DNA from: an uncultured Thermanaerothrix sp.
GTDB taxonomy: Bacteria; Chloroflexota; Anaerolineae; Anaerolineales; Anaerolineaceae
DNA: 64,000 nucleotides
NCBI RefSeq assembly: GCF_938028735.1
Contig: NZ_CALIMF010000002.1
Span: forward strand, 62,001 to 126,000
Direction: 5' to 3'
The position numbers were made by a program, and so were the translations under genes. Below the pieces are notes generated by a model. It had not been told where the DNA came from. It did no database searches and saw only the letters and a list, made by a program, of their open reading frames with translations. This document shows positions 26,772 to 35,809 of the stretch, in pieces; within the stretch, counting starts at the first letter, position 1; the number at the start of each line of letters is the position of its first letter.

Positions 26772-28272
26772 GCGCTGGTATCGAGATCTCCAATATATAC
26801 TCTGGGGAGGCGTGGGACTTCTGCTACCCCTCACCAGTTTTCCCCTGATTGCTCAGCGCTTCAACATCCACTCAGTTGCCCCAGCCGCTGCTCTCCCACT
26901 GGTTGGTTTGCTCTTACTGTGGTATCTGCCTTATCTCATCTCGTCAGTAGGATACTTGCCACATCAGGCAATTCCATTATTTGTCTTTGCCACAATCGCC
27001 GTACTGTCTTCACTACTATCTTTCTTTATCCCCTTCCCGCCTTTCCGCTCGCCCGACATATGGAGCAACATCCGTGAAGGTCTGCTGACCCTGGGAATAG
27101 GGGGAGCCTTCTATATGTTGACTGCCACCTGGATCCAGTCATCCAAGCGCCTTGAGTTTGTTCTACGCCTCCTACACCTCGGCGGGATTATTGTCATCTT
27201 CTGGTCATTCTGGCAAGCCTTTGTCTGGTACACTCGCCAGGGGTATCCGACCTGGATGTTCGTCCTTCAATCCCATCTCACTTCTAATGGACGTCTCTTT
27301 GATCAACGTGTCACTGGATTGGCTTTTGAACCCTCATGGCTGGCCCATCAATTAAATTTGCTTTACCTACCCCTCTGGCTAGCCGCAACCCTCCAACGCG
27401 CTTCAGTTTTTCGCTTTCGCGTCCTTGGTCTCAGCCTAGAAAATCTCTGCCTTCTGGGGGGCGGAGCCGTGTTGTTCCTCTCCTTTTCTCGGGTGGGATG
27501 GCTGGCCTTTCTGTGCACACTGGCTTACCTGATTTTGCGGGCCAACCTGGCCCTAATCCGCTGGTTGCAAGCTCAGATTCAGAAGCGCTTGCGGTTGAGT
27601 TTGGCCCGTTGGATGATAAAGCTTGCCGTTCCATCAGGATTGGCTTTGGCCTTGGTCACGGCTTATGCAAGCCTTTTCTTGGGCGCCGGCTTTGTCCTCA
27701 GTCGCCTGGATCCGCGTATGCGCGATCTCTTCCGCTTCGAATTTGTACGTACAGAAGGGTGGGTCGGATACGCCAACCGTCTGGTCTTTGCCGAACGATT
27801 GGTTTACTGGCAAACCGGCTACCGCATCTTTGCGGATTACCCATGGCTGGGCGTTGGACTAGGTAATGCGGGTTACTTCTTCCCCCAAAAGATGGTGGCC
27901 TTCGGCTGGGCACTCACTGAAGTTCAGGACTTGATGTTCCGCAATTCTTTTATTCCCAATACCAAAAGCTTGTGGGTACGCCTGCTGACCGAGACTGGAA
28001 TCCTCGGTTTTGTTACCTTCCTAACTTGGCTCTACGTGCTTTGGGCAACAGCACGCTCACTAGAACACGCCCCTGACCCCCACCAGCGAACCATCGGTTG
28101 GGCTACCTCATTGGGGTTGATTGCATTGCTGGTTGAGGGATTCAGTGTAGATACTTTCGCATTGCCTTATTTCTGGACTCTCTTCGGGCTGGCTACCGCT
28201 TCCACGTCCTTGCCACTTTCACCCATACATGCGCCCGCCCCGTTGGAACGAAAGACGCCGCGGGAAGCTTGA
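26761..28272 (+). CDS. O-antigen polymerase/ligase family membrane protein (Wzy/WaaL-like)
   Basis: 503 residues with about 11-12 membrane helices and a large loop in the C-terminal half. The loop holds YWQTGYRIFADYPWLGVGLGN (split motif around 365-385), the usual Wzy_C signature of glycan polymerases and ligases. The ATG at 26761 overlaps the Wzz-like stop by 11 bases; an upstream in-frame start at 26695 would run inside that gene. Its last 106 bp overlap, tail to tail, the end of the gene on the other strand. Likely role: polymerising lipid-linked repeat units outside the membrane. Confidence 0.82.
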   Translation: MQIKRWYRDLQYILWGGVGLLLPLTSFPLIAQRFNIHSVAPAAALPLVGLLLLWYLPYLISSVGYLPHQAIPLFVFATIAVLSSLLSFFIPFPPFRSPDIWSNIREGLLTLGIGGAFYMLTATWIQSSKRLEFVLRLLHLGGIIVIFWSFWQAFVWYTRQGYPTWMFVLQSHLTSNGRLFDQRVTGLAFEPSWLAHQLNLLYLPLWLAATLQRASVFRFRVLGLSLENLCLLGGGAVLFLSFSRVGWLAFLCTLAYLILRANLALIRWLQAQIQKRLRLSLARWMIKLAVPSGLALALVTAYASLFLGAGFVLSRLDPRMRDLFRFEFVRTEGWVGYANRLVFAERLVYWQTGYRIFADYPWLGVGLGNAGYFFPQKMVAFGWALTEVQDLMFRNSFIPNTKSLWVRLLTETGILGFVTFLTWLYVLWATARSLEHAPDPHQRTIGWATSLGLIALLVEGFSVDTFALPYFWTLFGLATASTSLPLSPIHAPAPLERKTPREA

Positions 28273-29792
28273 TGCCGATCCCACAGCCATCCGCCCATCA
28301 GAATCAGCCCTGCTCCTACTACGATCCCTCCAATCATAATCCAGAAGGGCAAGCGGGGAAGGATGCGATAAGTGCGGCTAACGTACCACTCTGTAAAGAA
28401 AGCCAATCCCACTCCCTCCACAGCGAACCAGCGCCATAACCAAGGATCACGTGCCTCACGGGCCAGGTGGTAAGCCCAGGCAACCAATAGAGCCAGCACA
28501 GGGAGCAACATTGTGCGGTAGCGCGGATTGTCCCATAAATCCCCTCCTGCCCGGAGGGAGGCCAGGATCATCCACCCCCAAGCCACCCCGATCAACCAGA
28601 GCAGCATCAACCGCCAGGAGCGTTCTCGCGGATGCCGTAATGCCCAGGGTGCATAAAAAAGCACAGGTAAAATTGCATACCAACCCAAAGCCCTCAAAGT
28701 GCTAATGGCGTTCCAAATTGGTAATGAAGGATCAAAGACGGCAGCGGGCAAAACTGGTTGAAACAAGCCATAGGTGACAATGAAGGGCAATTCAAGCGAG
28801 GAAGGCAGTTCTCCAAGCAGTTTCTGAACCCAACCAGAACCTCGTTGGGTGAGATAAGCATCCCATGCGGCCACACGTTGCAACCACCCTCCAAAGGCCA
28901 CCAGCCCCAGCAATCCCAAAACGGCAATACTTATACCCACCCATTGCCAGCGCCGCTCAATTTTGATTTGGCTCAGGTAATAGAATAAGCCACCGCTAAG
29001 AACCACAAACAGCCAAACGCTTGCTGCCAGCCAGGAAAAGAGCAACATCAGAGCAAATGCTATTCCCCCCCATCTCAGTCGTGCTTTCAGAGTTGCAGGC
29101 TCGCGCTCCCAAAGCGCCCACAGGATGACCGCCCCTAGGGCAATCAAAAAGGGATCACGCATTTGAGAGGCGCCTAAAAAAACTGCCTCCGGATAAAAGG
29201 CCAATATCGCAATTGCCACACAGCGGGCCCCTTTGAAGGGAGCGCGATTTAGTACATGCGCCAGGAAAGGCATCCCAGCCGCACCCGCCCAAGCGGTTAG
29301 GATCAGAATGAGCCAGGGACGATGTTGATCAGGACTCAAGTAGCGATAAACTAATGCGCTGAGCGCTAACATTCCCCCATACTGGTCTGAGACATAGCGC
29401 CCCCCTAAAGCCGAGATAACCGGTGCAGATGAAATCGCCACCTCCCAAGCCTGCTGGTCACGCTTGAATGCATCGTAATAAAGATAACCTCGGTTTTGCT
29501 GGGGAGTGTCATAACCCCATTCTGGCAACGCTAGGGATAGGCCCAATCCCAAAACTAGGCGCAACAGGAACGCCCCACCCATCATCCAACCCAACCATCG
29601 CTCGTGTCCACCCCACCACCATAAGCCAAACAACCCCCCAAACGCTAAAGCCAACAACACCCCCACAGCAATCACACCTTGAGAGGTTGCTCCCCCTTCC
29701 ATCAAGTGCGTAATCGCGACCGCCAATCCTAACACCAAGCCGACCGCAGCCAACAGCACGTAGAGGGATAGGGATGTCTTTAGGGTTTTCAC
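28167..29792 (-). CDS. Polytopic membrane protein, possible GT-C glycosyltransferase
   Basis: 541 residues with about 11-13 membrane helices. The first external loop contains YYDAFKRDQQAW, which recalls the acidic loop-1 motif of GT-C (ArnT/PMT-like) enzymes using polyprenyl-phosphate sugars; this is an inference. The GTG start at 29792 overlaps the preceding glycosyltransferase stop (GTGA). The last 35 codons overlap the end of the convergent polymerase gene. It is the final gene of the long minus-strand chain. Confidence 0.68.
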   Translation of the reverse strand: MKTLKTSLSLYVLLAAVGLVLGLAVAITHLMEGGATSQGVIAVGVLLALAFGGLFGLWWWGGHERWLGWMMGGAFLLRLVLGLGLSLALPEWGYDTPQQNRGYLYYDAFKRDQQAWEVAISSAPVISALGGRYVSDQYGGMLALSALVYRYLSPDQHRPWLILILTAWAGAAGMPFLAHVLNRAPFKGARCVAIAILAFYPEAVFLGASQMRDPFLIALGAVILWALWEREPATLKARLRWGGIAFALMLLFSWLAASVWLFVVLSGGLFYYLSQIKIERRWQWVGISIAVLGLLGLVAFGGWLQRVAAWDAYLTQRGSGWVQKLLGELPSSLELPFIVTYGLFQPVLPAAVFDPSLPIWNAISTLRALGWYAILPVLFYAPWALRHPRERSWRLMLLWLIGVAWGWMILASLRAGGDLWDNPRYRTMLLPVLALLVAWAYHLAREARDPWLWRWFAVEGVGLAFFTEWYVSRTYRILPRLPFWIMIGGIVVGAGLILMGGWLWDRHQASRGVFRSNGAGACMGESGKDVEAVASPKRVQK

Positions 29793-30949
29793 CGCTCACC
29801 TACCTCCAAGGGATTGGCTCGATCTGAATTCCATCCAGCAAGAATGCGTTGCGCCCGAGCTACCCAGGTATAGTGAGCCGCATCCGCACGCGCCTGCTCC
29901 CCAAGTTCTCGGCATACCTCCGGGTGGGCAGCTAGTTCATCCAAGGCCTGCTCCCAGGCATTTATCTCCTCGGGGGGACAAAAACGGGCATTCTTCTCGT
30001 TCAACACCTCGTGCAACACAGGCAGATCACTGCTTAGGATCGCCCTCCCACACGCCAAATATTCAAACATCTTCATCGGGCTACAGATGTCGGCAGAATT
30101 TCCCCCACTGCTCCCAGCCACCGCGCGCTCATAAGGCATTAACAACACTTCGCCAGCAGCTTGATAAAGAGGCAGAAGGCGGTTTTCCACAAAACCGGTC
30201 AGGATCACATTTTGGAGTCTATGCTCAGCCACGGTATTTCGCCAGTAAGTCACAGCCTCCTCTCGTCCGCCCACCCAGAGAAACTGAATATGAGGCAGAC
30301 GGCAAGCCATCTCAAGAAGCAAGCCCATGCCTCTTCCAGGGTAAAAGTGTCCGCTGTACACGGCGGTAAAGCGTTCCGCCAAACCCAACAAACGGCGCGC
30401 CTCAGATGGGGTGGGTAGATCCCGATAACGCTCCAAATCCACCCCATTAGGCGCAATGACCACTTGTGTTTCTGGGATAACCATCCCCCATTCCTCACGC
30501 AAGACCCGATAAAGGGCCTGTGTAATTACCGCAAACCGCTTTTCGCCCTTTACTCGAACAATCCAGCGGAGCAAGCGTGGGCCGATCTTTCCACTCGGAC
30601 GATCATGAATCTCCAGCACCAAAGGAAGCCTGGCTTGTAATGCCAGGAGGCCCACTTGAGGCATCCAGGTGTAAACTAGGTCAGGCGACCAAGCCATCAC
30701 CTGTAGCCAGGCTTTCGCCACAAAGTCATAACGTCTAAGCACCGGAAAAGATGCCACCCAGTTGATTTCAAACCTATCGCGCAGACCATAATGAGCCGCC
30801 AACTGGGACCAAGCAACTTGTGTTTTTCCCGGTACCCACAGCCTGACCGTATGCCCTAGCTGTACCAATGCTTGGCACATTTTCATAACCTGGATGCTAT
30901 TAGCCGTGCTGGAAGGGATTTGAGAGGTGCTAAGACACGCGATCCGCAT
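29789..30949 (-). CDS. Family 4 glycosyltransferase
   Basis: A 386-residue GT-B enzyme. The C-terminal Rossmann half has APNGVDLERY, YSGHFYPGRGM and the donor-binding EYLACGRAILSSDLP with the family's conserved Glu. No membrane helix, so it acts at the cytoplasmic face on lipid-linked glycans. I chose the ATG at 30949 because GGAG lies six bases upstream; this overlaps the flippase gene by 20 bases. Donor sugar unknown. Confidence 0.88.
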   Translation of the reverse strand: MRIACLSTSQIPSSTANSIQVMKMCQALVQLGHTVRLWVPGKTQVAWSQLAAHYGLRDRFEINWVASFPVLRRYDFVAKAWLQVMAWSPDLVYTWMPQVGLLALQARLPLVLEIHDRPSGKIGPRLLRWIVRVKGEKRFAVITQALYRVLREEWGMVIPETQVVIAPNGVDLERYRDLPTPSEARRLLGLAERFTAVYSGHFYPGRGMGLLLEMACRLPHIQFLWVGGREEAVTYWRNTVAEHRLQNVILTGFVENRLLPLYQAAGEVLLMPYERAVAGSSGGNSADICSPMKMFEYLACGRAILSSDLPVLHEVLNEKNARFCPPEEINAWEQALDELAAHPEVCRELGEQARADAAHYTWVARAQRILAGWNSDRANPLEVGER

Positions 30950-32297
30950 CCGTGGCTCCACAACTAACTTGCTCCGCGTGCAAGAGTTCTTGATGACCTC
31001 GCCAGATGATTATGGCGACCGAGAGAATGAAATAACTGCTCAGCAGTAGCGCCAGTCCAAAAACCCCTAACGATCTAACAAGGACAAACATTAATGCCGT
31101 CTTTAGGCCCCCAACAAGCAGCGTGATAATCAAGGGATCATTGGGTTTTCCCAATGCCAGCAATAGTGGACGATTCCAATAGAGTATGTTCGCAAAGCCA
31201 TACCCAACCAAAAGCACCAGGATGAGAGGAAAGGCTGGCAAATAAGCCCCCCCTTTGAACCAGGCCAAGAACCACGGTCCCAATAGGATCAATCCGGCCC
31301 CCATGACCACTGTCCAAGCCAAGGCCATCAGGCTGGTGCGCCGCAACAATAAACGCAAGGTTTTCCATGAGCGTTGGGCCACTGACCGTGTGATTTCCGG
31401 ATAAGTCGTCTGGATAAAAGGGAGAATGGGCAACATCAATACATTCATGAGAGCCAGAGCAAATTTATAATAACCCGCCTCCAAACTACTCAGAAAGAAC
31501 CCCGCCCACAGTACCTCGCTGTCACGGATCAACATGTTGACAGTGCCGCTCAGATTCGTGCTAATGGCAAATCGTCCTAATGCAGCCTTTTCCGGCACGC
31601 GGCGTAAGGGAGCCTGCCACCAATCAGATCCAAGTACACGCTTCGCCGACTGCCATCCCAACCCCATTATGGACAATCCAAACACTAACTTGCCCATTAA
31701 GTAGGCCAGCATTACCTCAAACACACCCCAATGCATAAAATAGGCAAGAGTGATCCCAGCCGCGGTGACTACATTCTGTGCCAGCGTAATTGTGGCCTGC
31801 TCACGAAAGCGTCCTGCAATTTGAAGCATGGCCGTGGAGGTCTCGGTGAAAAGGTTGCCTAGCAGTGCCAGGCCATAAAGGGGAATCCAGGGCAACGCTC
31901 CCGGATCTTTAATAATCCATTGGATGGCCAAAGGAGAGAGATAGACAAGCAATAAAAAAGCACTGATGGAAGTAATTCCTTCGGTGAAAGCCGCTAGTTT
32001 TACCACTCCCGCAGCCAAGTCTTTCCGCTCCTGGCTGAGATACTGATTCACATACTTAATAACCGGTTCCCCCATCCGAAACGAGAGCAGGCGATTAACG
32101 TTAGAGGCAAAGGCAATAACCAACCCCAAAACGCCATATTGGGTTGGGCCTAATAAGTAGGCTGCCAACAGGCCTTGATAAAGGCTCAGACCTAGGCTAA
32201 GTGTATTACCGCTGAAAAGATACGCCGTGTTACGCACAACTTGGCGCAACAGCCGGTCTTCCCTCCAGTTAGCCCACAGGTAGGCAACTCGCTTCAT
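30930..32297 (-). CDS. Polysaccharide flippase (Wzx/MATE-like)
   Basis: 455 residues with about 12-14 membrane helices and the PST/RfbX layout (N-terminal NTAYLFSGNTLSLGLS, then LLGPTQYGVLGL). It should flip lipid-linked repeat units outward. The ATG at 32297 overlaps the epimerase stop (ATGA); the open frame runs 31 codons further up, but that part is antiparallel to nothing conserved and is rejected. It complements the Wzy- and Wzz-like genes on the other strand. Confidence 0.87.
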   Translation of the reverse strand: MKRVAYLWANWREDRLLRQVVRNTAYLFSGNTLSLGLSLYQGLLAAYLLGPTQYGVLGLVIAFASNVNRLLSFRMGEPVIKYVNQYLSQERKDLAAGVVKLAAFTEGITSISAFLLLVYLSPLAIQWIIKDPGALPWIPLYGLALLGNLFTETSTAMLQIAGRFREQATITLAQNVVTAAGITLAYFMHWGVFEVMLAYLMGKLVFGLSIMGLGWQSAKRVLGSDWWQAPLRRVPEKAALGRFAISTNLSGTVNMLIRDSEVLWAGFFLSSLEAGYYKFALALMNVLMLPILPFIQTTYPEITRSVAQRSWKTLRLLLRRTSLMALAWTVVMGAGLILLGPWFLAWFKGGAYLPAFPLILVLLVGYGFANILYWNRPLLLALGKPNDPLIITLLVGGLKTALMFVLVRSLGVFGLALLLSSYFILSVAIIIWRGHQELLHAEQVSCGATDADRVS

Positions 32298-33271
32298 ACC
32301 GTTTGAATCTGGCTGGCCCAGGCCCGTTCCGCTAGGTACCATTGAACCAGGTGCTGAAGACCTTCCTCCAAAGTGGTTTGGGGGGCCCACCCCAAAAGCG
32401 TGCGCGCTTTAGTAATATCAGCCCACGTCGCAGGCATATCTACTACCTGGGGAGGGTGATACTCAATCTGCGCCGAGCGCCCTAACGCCCTCTCCAAAAT
32501 GCGAATCGCTTCCATCATAGTATGGGGATGATCGCTCCCTAGATTGATCACTTCAAACCCCATCGGTTTCAACCCCAAAAGGGTGCCGCGAGCAATATCA
32601 TCCACATAGGTAAAGTCGCGCGAGAAACTACCATCCCCATACAGGTGCAAGGGATGCCCCTCAGCAATCCACTGGCAGAAGCGAAATAGGCTCATATCCG
32701 GGCGCCCCGCCGGACCATAAACCGTAAAATAACGGAAGACAGTCACATCCAGGCCATATAAGTGATGATAGGTGTAGCAAAGCGTTTCAGCAGCCTTCTT
32801 GCTCGCTGCATACGGCGATAAGGGATGGCTGGTATCAGCATCCTCACGGAAAGGCATCGGATTTAGAGTCCCGTACAGGCTCGAGGTCGAGGCCAGGACA
32901 AATTTCGTCACCCCGAACTGACGACTAGCTTCGAGCAAGTTTAACGTCCCAGTAACGTTAGTCTCAAAGTAAACCCACGGGTTGAGAACACTATAAGGTA
33001 CACCGGCACGCGCGGCCAGATTAATCACAGCTTCAAATGGAGCAAAACGGGCAAACAGCTGGCCAACGGCTTCCCGATCCCGGATGTCCAGATAGACAAA
33101 GTGAAAATTAGGCCGACTTTTCAGATGCTCGAGCCGCCAATGCTTTAAGCGAACATCGTAGGCATCGTTGAGGTTATCTACCCCAACCACCTCCGCCCCG
33201 TCTTCAAGCAAGAAATGCCCCACCCTGGCACCTATGAAACCGGCCGCCCCAGTCAGCAAATAGCGCTTCAT
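32294..33271 (-). CDS. NAD-dependent nucleotide-sugar epimerase (UDP-glucuronate 4-epimerase-like)
   Basis: A 325-residue extended short-chain dehydrogenase. GAAGFIGARV binds NAD, and STSSLYG with YAASKKAAE gives the Ser-Tyr-Lys triad. The segment VGVDNLNDAYDVRLKHWRL closely fits UDP-glucuronate 4-epimerases. The neighbouring dehydrogenase could supply the uronate, making UDP-galacturonate. Other 4-epimerases remain possible. Start ATG overlaps the dehydrogenase stop by four bases. Confidence 0.88.
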   Translation of the reverse strand: MKRYLLTGAAGFIGARVGHFLLEDGAEVVGVDNLNDAYDVRLKHWRLEHLKSRPNFHFVYLDIRDREAVGQLFARFAPFEAVINLAARAGVPYSVLNPWVYFETNVTGTLNLLEASRQFGVTKFVLASTSSLYGTLNPMPFREDADTSHPLSPYAASKKAAETLCYTYHHLYGLDVTVFRYFTVYGPAGRPDMSLFRFCQWIAEGHPLHLYGDGSFSRDFTYVDDIARGTLLGLKPMGFEVINLGSDHPHTMMEAIRILERALGRSAQIEYHPPQVVDMPATWADITKARTLLGWAPQTTLEEGLQHLVQWYLAERAWASQIQTV

Positions 33272-34590
33272 AAGCGAACCACCTTAGGGTTGTTGCGTCC
33301 AAGTTTGCCCAAAGCATTGCGTGTGTCCACAATCAACCGGGCAGCCTCAAGGATGGCGGGGTAGTCATAACGGCTGTGATTGGTAATGATCACCACACAA
33401 TCCGCCGCTTGTACAGCCTCCATAACGTCGGGTACCGACTGCATGCTGAGTTCGTCCTGATGGATGACCGGAATGTAAGGGTCGTGATAAGACACAATGG
33501 CCCCCTTCTCACGTAGGAGGTGAATCACATCCAGAGCAGGTGATTCACGTAGGTCGTCAATATCCGCCTTATAAGCCACCCCCAGGATCAGGATTTGGCT
33601 TCCATTAACTGGTTTACCCTGTTGATTGAGAGCATCCTGAACCTTGCCCACTACAAAGCGAGGCATATTTGTGTTAATTTCTGAGGCAAGGTCAATAAAC
33701 CGCGCCGTGTATTTCACCGAGCGCAACTTCCATGAAAGATATAATGGATCAATGGGGATACAATGGCCACCCAATCCAGGCCCAGGGGTGAACTTCATAA
33801 AGCCAAAGGGCTTGGTTGCGGCTGCTTCGATCACTTCCCAAACATCAATTTTGAGGCGATCGCACATGATCGCTAGTTCATTGACCAGCCCAATGTTAAT
33901 CATACGAAAAGTGTTCTCCAGCAGTTTGGTCATCTCGGCCACTTCAGTCGAAGAAACCGGCACCACTGTTTGAATGGCCTGTTGATACCAGGCTGTAGAG
34001 ACCTCACAACAGGCAGGGGTGATGCCACCGATAACCTTGGGGGTATTATAGGTGGTCCAATCCTTCCGTCCTGGGTCAACGCGCTCAGGCGAAAATGCCA
34101 AAAAGAACTCCTTCCCCACCTGCAAGCCGCTCCGCTCCGTCAAGATAGGCAAGACCAATTCACGGGTTGTCCCCGGATAAGTGCTGGACTCCAACACTAC
34201 CACCATGCCGGGATGAAGATGCGGCGCCAGGCTCTCCGCAGCGCTGACAATATACGAGAGATCAGGGTCACCCGTTTTACGCAAAGGGGTTGGCACACAA
34301 ATCGAAACGGCATCAATGTCTTTAAGAACGGCGTAATCCGTTGTGCCTCGCAATTGTCCCTGACTAACCAATTTGCGCACTTGCTCGGACGAAACATCCA
34401 AGATATAACTCTCGCCCCGATTCAAGGCCTCCATCTTTGAAGCAATTGGGTCAATGCCGGTCACATCAAAGCCGGCTTCCGCAAAGACAACTGCCAGCGG
34501 CAGACCCACATACCCCATGCCCACCACAGCCACTCGCGCTTTGCGGGTGGTCAGTTTTTCCAATAATTCACCACGATAATCTCGTTCCAT
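33268..34590 (-). CDS. UDP-sugar 6-dehydrogenase (UDP-glucose/UDP-HexNAc type)
   Basis: 440 residues. It carries VVGMGYVGLPLA for NAD, ESSTYPGTT, and the catalytic Cys in LGGHCIPIDP, so it oxidises a nucleotide sugar twice to a uronate. FTPGPGLGGHCIPIDP and the ENTFRMINIGLVNEL helix fit the UDP-N-acetylhexosamine dehydrogenase branch (WbpA/WecC) a little better than TuaD, but I cannot decide the substrate. ATG 34590 follows AGGGGAAAG; an in-frame TTG at 34608 is less likely. Confidence 0.88.
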   Translation of the reverse strand: MERDYRGELLEKLTTRKARVAVVGMGYVGLPLAVVFAEAGFDVTGIDPIASKMEALNRGESYILDVSSEQVRKLVSQGQLRGTTDYAVLKDIDAVSICVPTPLRKTGDPDLSYIVSAAESLAPHLHPGMVVVLESSTYPGTTRELVLPILTERSGLQVGKEFFLAFSPERVDPGRKDWTTYNTPKVIGGITPACCEVSTAWYQQAIQTVVPVSSTEVAEMTKLLENTFRMINIGLVNELAIMCDRLKIDVWEVIEAAATKPFGFMKFTPGPGLGGHCIPIDPLYLSWKLRSVKYTARFIDLASEINTNMPRFVVGKVQDALNQQGKPVNGSQILILGVAYKADIDDLRESPALDVIHLLREKGAIVSYHDPYIPVIHQDELSMQSVPDVMEAVQAADCVVIITNHSRYDYPAILEAARLIVDTRNALGKLGRNNPKVVRL

Positions 34591-34604
34591 GCACTTTCCC
34601 CTTT

Positions 34605-35258
34605 TCAAAACAGACTAAGTTGAGTTGGGTGTTCGTCCTGATCAGCAGGCGGTTCCGATGCTGGGGCTTCTTCTGCCAGGGTCTGGTCGGGTTGGCCCTG
34701 TCGTGCCATTTCCAAGTAGGACGGCAGACGACTAAAATCTTCAATCACCGTGGCCTTCAGTGAGGGCTGGTGTAGAGCCGCTGCTGGGTGGTACATAGGA
34801 ACAATTAAGCGGCCGTTAACCCACAGGGCCTTGCCGTGCACCTCACTAATGCGCGCGTTTGGGAGGAATTTAGCCATTGAAAACCGCCCCAAGGTAACAA
34901 TGACTCGAGGGTTAATCGCCTGCAATTGACGTTCCAGATAAGCATCACAAGCGGCCAATTCCTCTGGCTGTGGATCTCGATTCCCCGGTGGGCGGCACTT
35001 TACAACATTGGTAATAAACACATCTTCACGCTTCAGACCCGCTTTCTGCAGCAATTCATCCAGGAATTTTCCCGCCGGACCCACGAACGGCCGTCCCTGC
35101 TCGTTTTCGTAGAACCCCGGCCCCTCACCGATGAACATAATCTCGGCCTCCGGACGCCCCTCGCCAGGAACAGCATGTTTACGCGAGTAATGGAGGATAC
35201 ATTTTGTACAAACCGAAACCTCAGCAGCAATTTGTTTTAGGACGGTTTCTGGATTCAA
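34605..35258 (-). CDS. Type 4 uracil-DNA glycosylase (iron-sulfur)
   Basis: 217 residues. Four Cys hold a 4Fe-4S cluster (Cys17, Cys20, Cys88, Cys104). Motif A is GEGPGFYENEQGRPFVG, and MYHPAA is the C-terminal motif. It removes uracil formed by cytosine deamination. Family-4 enzymes are frequent in thermophiles and Chloroflexota. The C-terminal tail (about 185-217) is acidic and Gln/Pro-rich and ends in QLSLF, which resembles a sliding-clamp-binding tail (QLSLF type); this would tether it to the replisome. Overlaps rimI by four bases. Confidence 0.92.
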   Translation of the reverse strand: MNPETVLKQIAAEVSVCTKCILHYSRKHAVPGEGRPEAEIMFIGEGPGFYENEQGRPFVGPAGKFLDELLQKAGLKREDVFITNVVKCRPPGNRDPQPEELAACDAYLERQLQAINPRVIVTLGRFSMAKFLPNARISEVHGKALWVNGRLIVPMYHPAAALHQPSLKATVIEDFSRLPSYLEMARQGQPDQTLAEEAPASEPPADQDEHPTQLSLF

Positions 35259-35809
35259 GGCTGACCTCCTGTCAAGGTTGGACTGCCTGGTGAACTCTCT
35301 TCCCGAGAAAGACGCTCTACTAACGCTACGTCGAGGTGCTCAAGATTCATGATCAGCGCATCTTCGTGGTTATCCCGATAATACCCCGGACGTACAGAAA
35401 TCACCTCAAAGCCTAGTTTACGATAAAGGGATTGCGCCGGGAGATTAGAGCGGCGCACCTCCAAGGTAAAACGCTGTGCCCCCATCCGGTGCATCTCAAG
35501 CAGGGCCTGGGCTAAAAGGCGTTGCCCAATGCCGTATCCTCGGAACTGAGGGTGAACAGCAAAGGTGGCAATATGTGCCTCGTCAATGATGAGCCAAACC
35601 ACAATCATGCCCACAATCTCATACCGTCCTTGCTCGTTCTGCCACTCCGCCACCCAAAGATGCGCTGAAGGATTCGCCTCTATCTCAAACCGATATGAAC
35701 TCTCCGGCCAGGGCAAGGCAAATGAGGCTACGTCAATTTCGTGCACGCGAGGAATATCTTCTACCCGCATACGCCGAATCCAAACCCCGCGCAAAGTCAC
35801 TGCCCTCAT
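35255..35809 (-). CDS. rimI: RimI-type N-terminal protein acetyltransferase
   Basis: 184 residues of the GNAT fold. VHPQFRGYGIGQRLL is the acetyl-CoA loop, and EVRRSNLPAQSLYRKLGF is characteristic of RimI. The enzyme acetylates the N-terminus of S18 and possibly other proteins. rimI is commonly encoded between tsaB and tsaD or similar genes, and here it follows tsaB with a four-base overlap. The extra C-terminal tail after about 160 is low in complexity. Confidence 0.88.
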   Translation of the reverse strand: MRAVTLRGVWIRRMRVEDIPRVHEIDVASFALPWPESSYRFEIEANPSAHLWVAEWQNEQGRYEIVGMIVVWLIIDEAHIATFAVHPQFRGYGIGQRLLAQALLEMHRMGAQRFTLEVRRSNLPAQSLYRKLGFEVISVRPGYYRDNHEDALIMNLEHLDVALVERLSREESSPGSPTLTGGQP

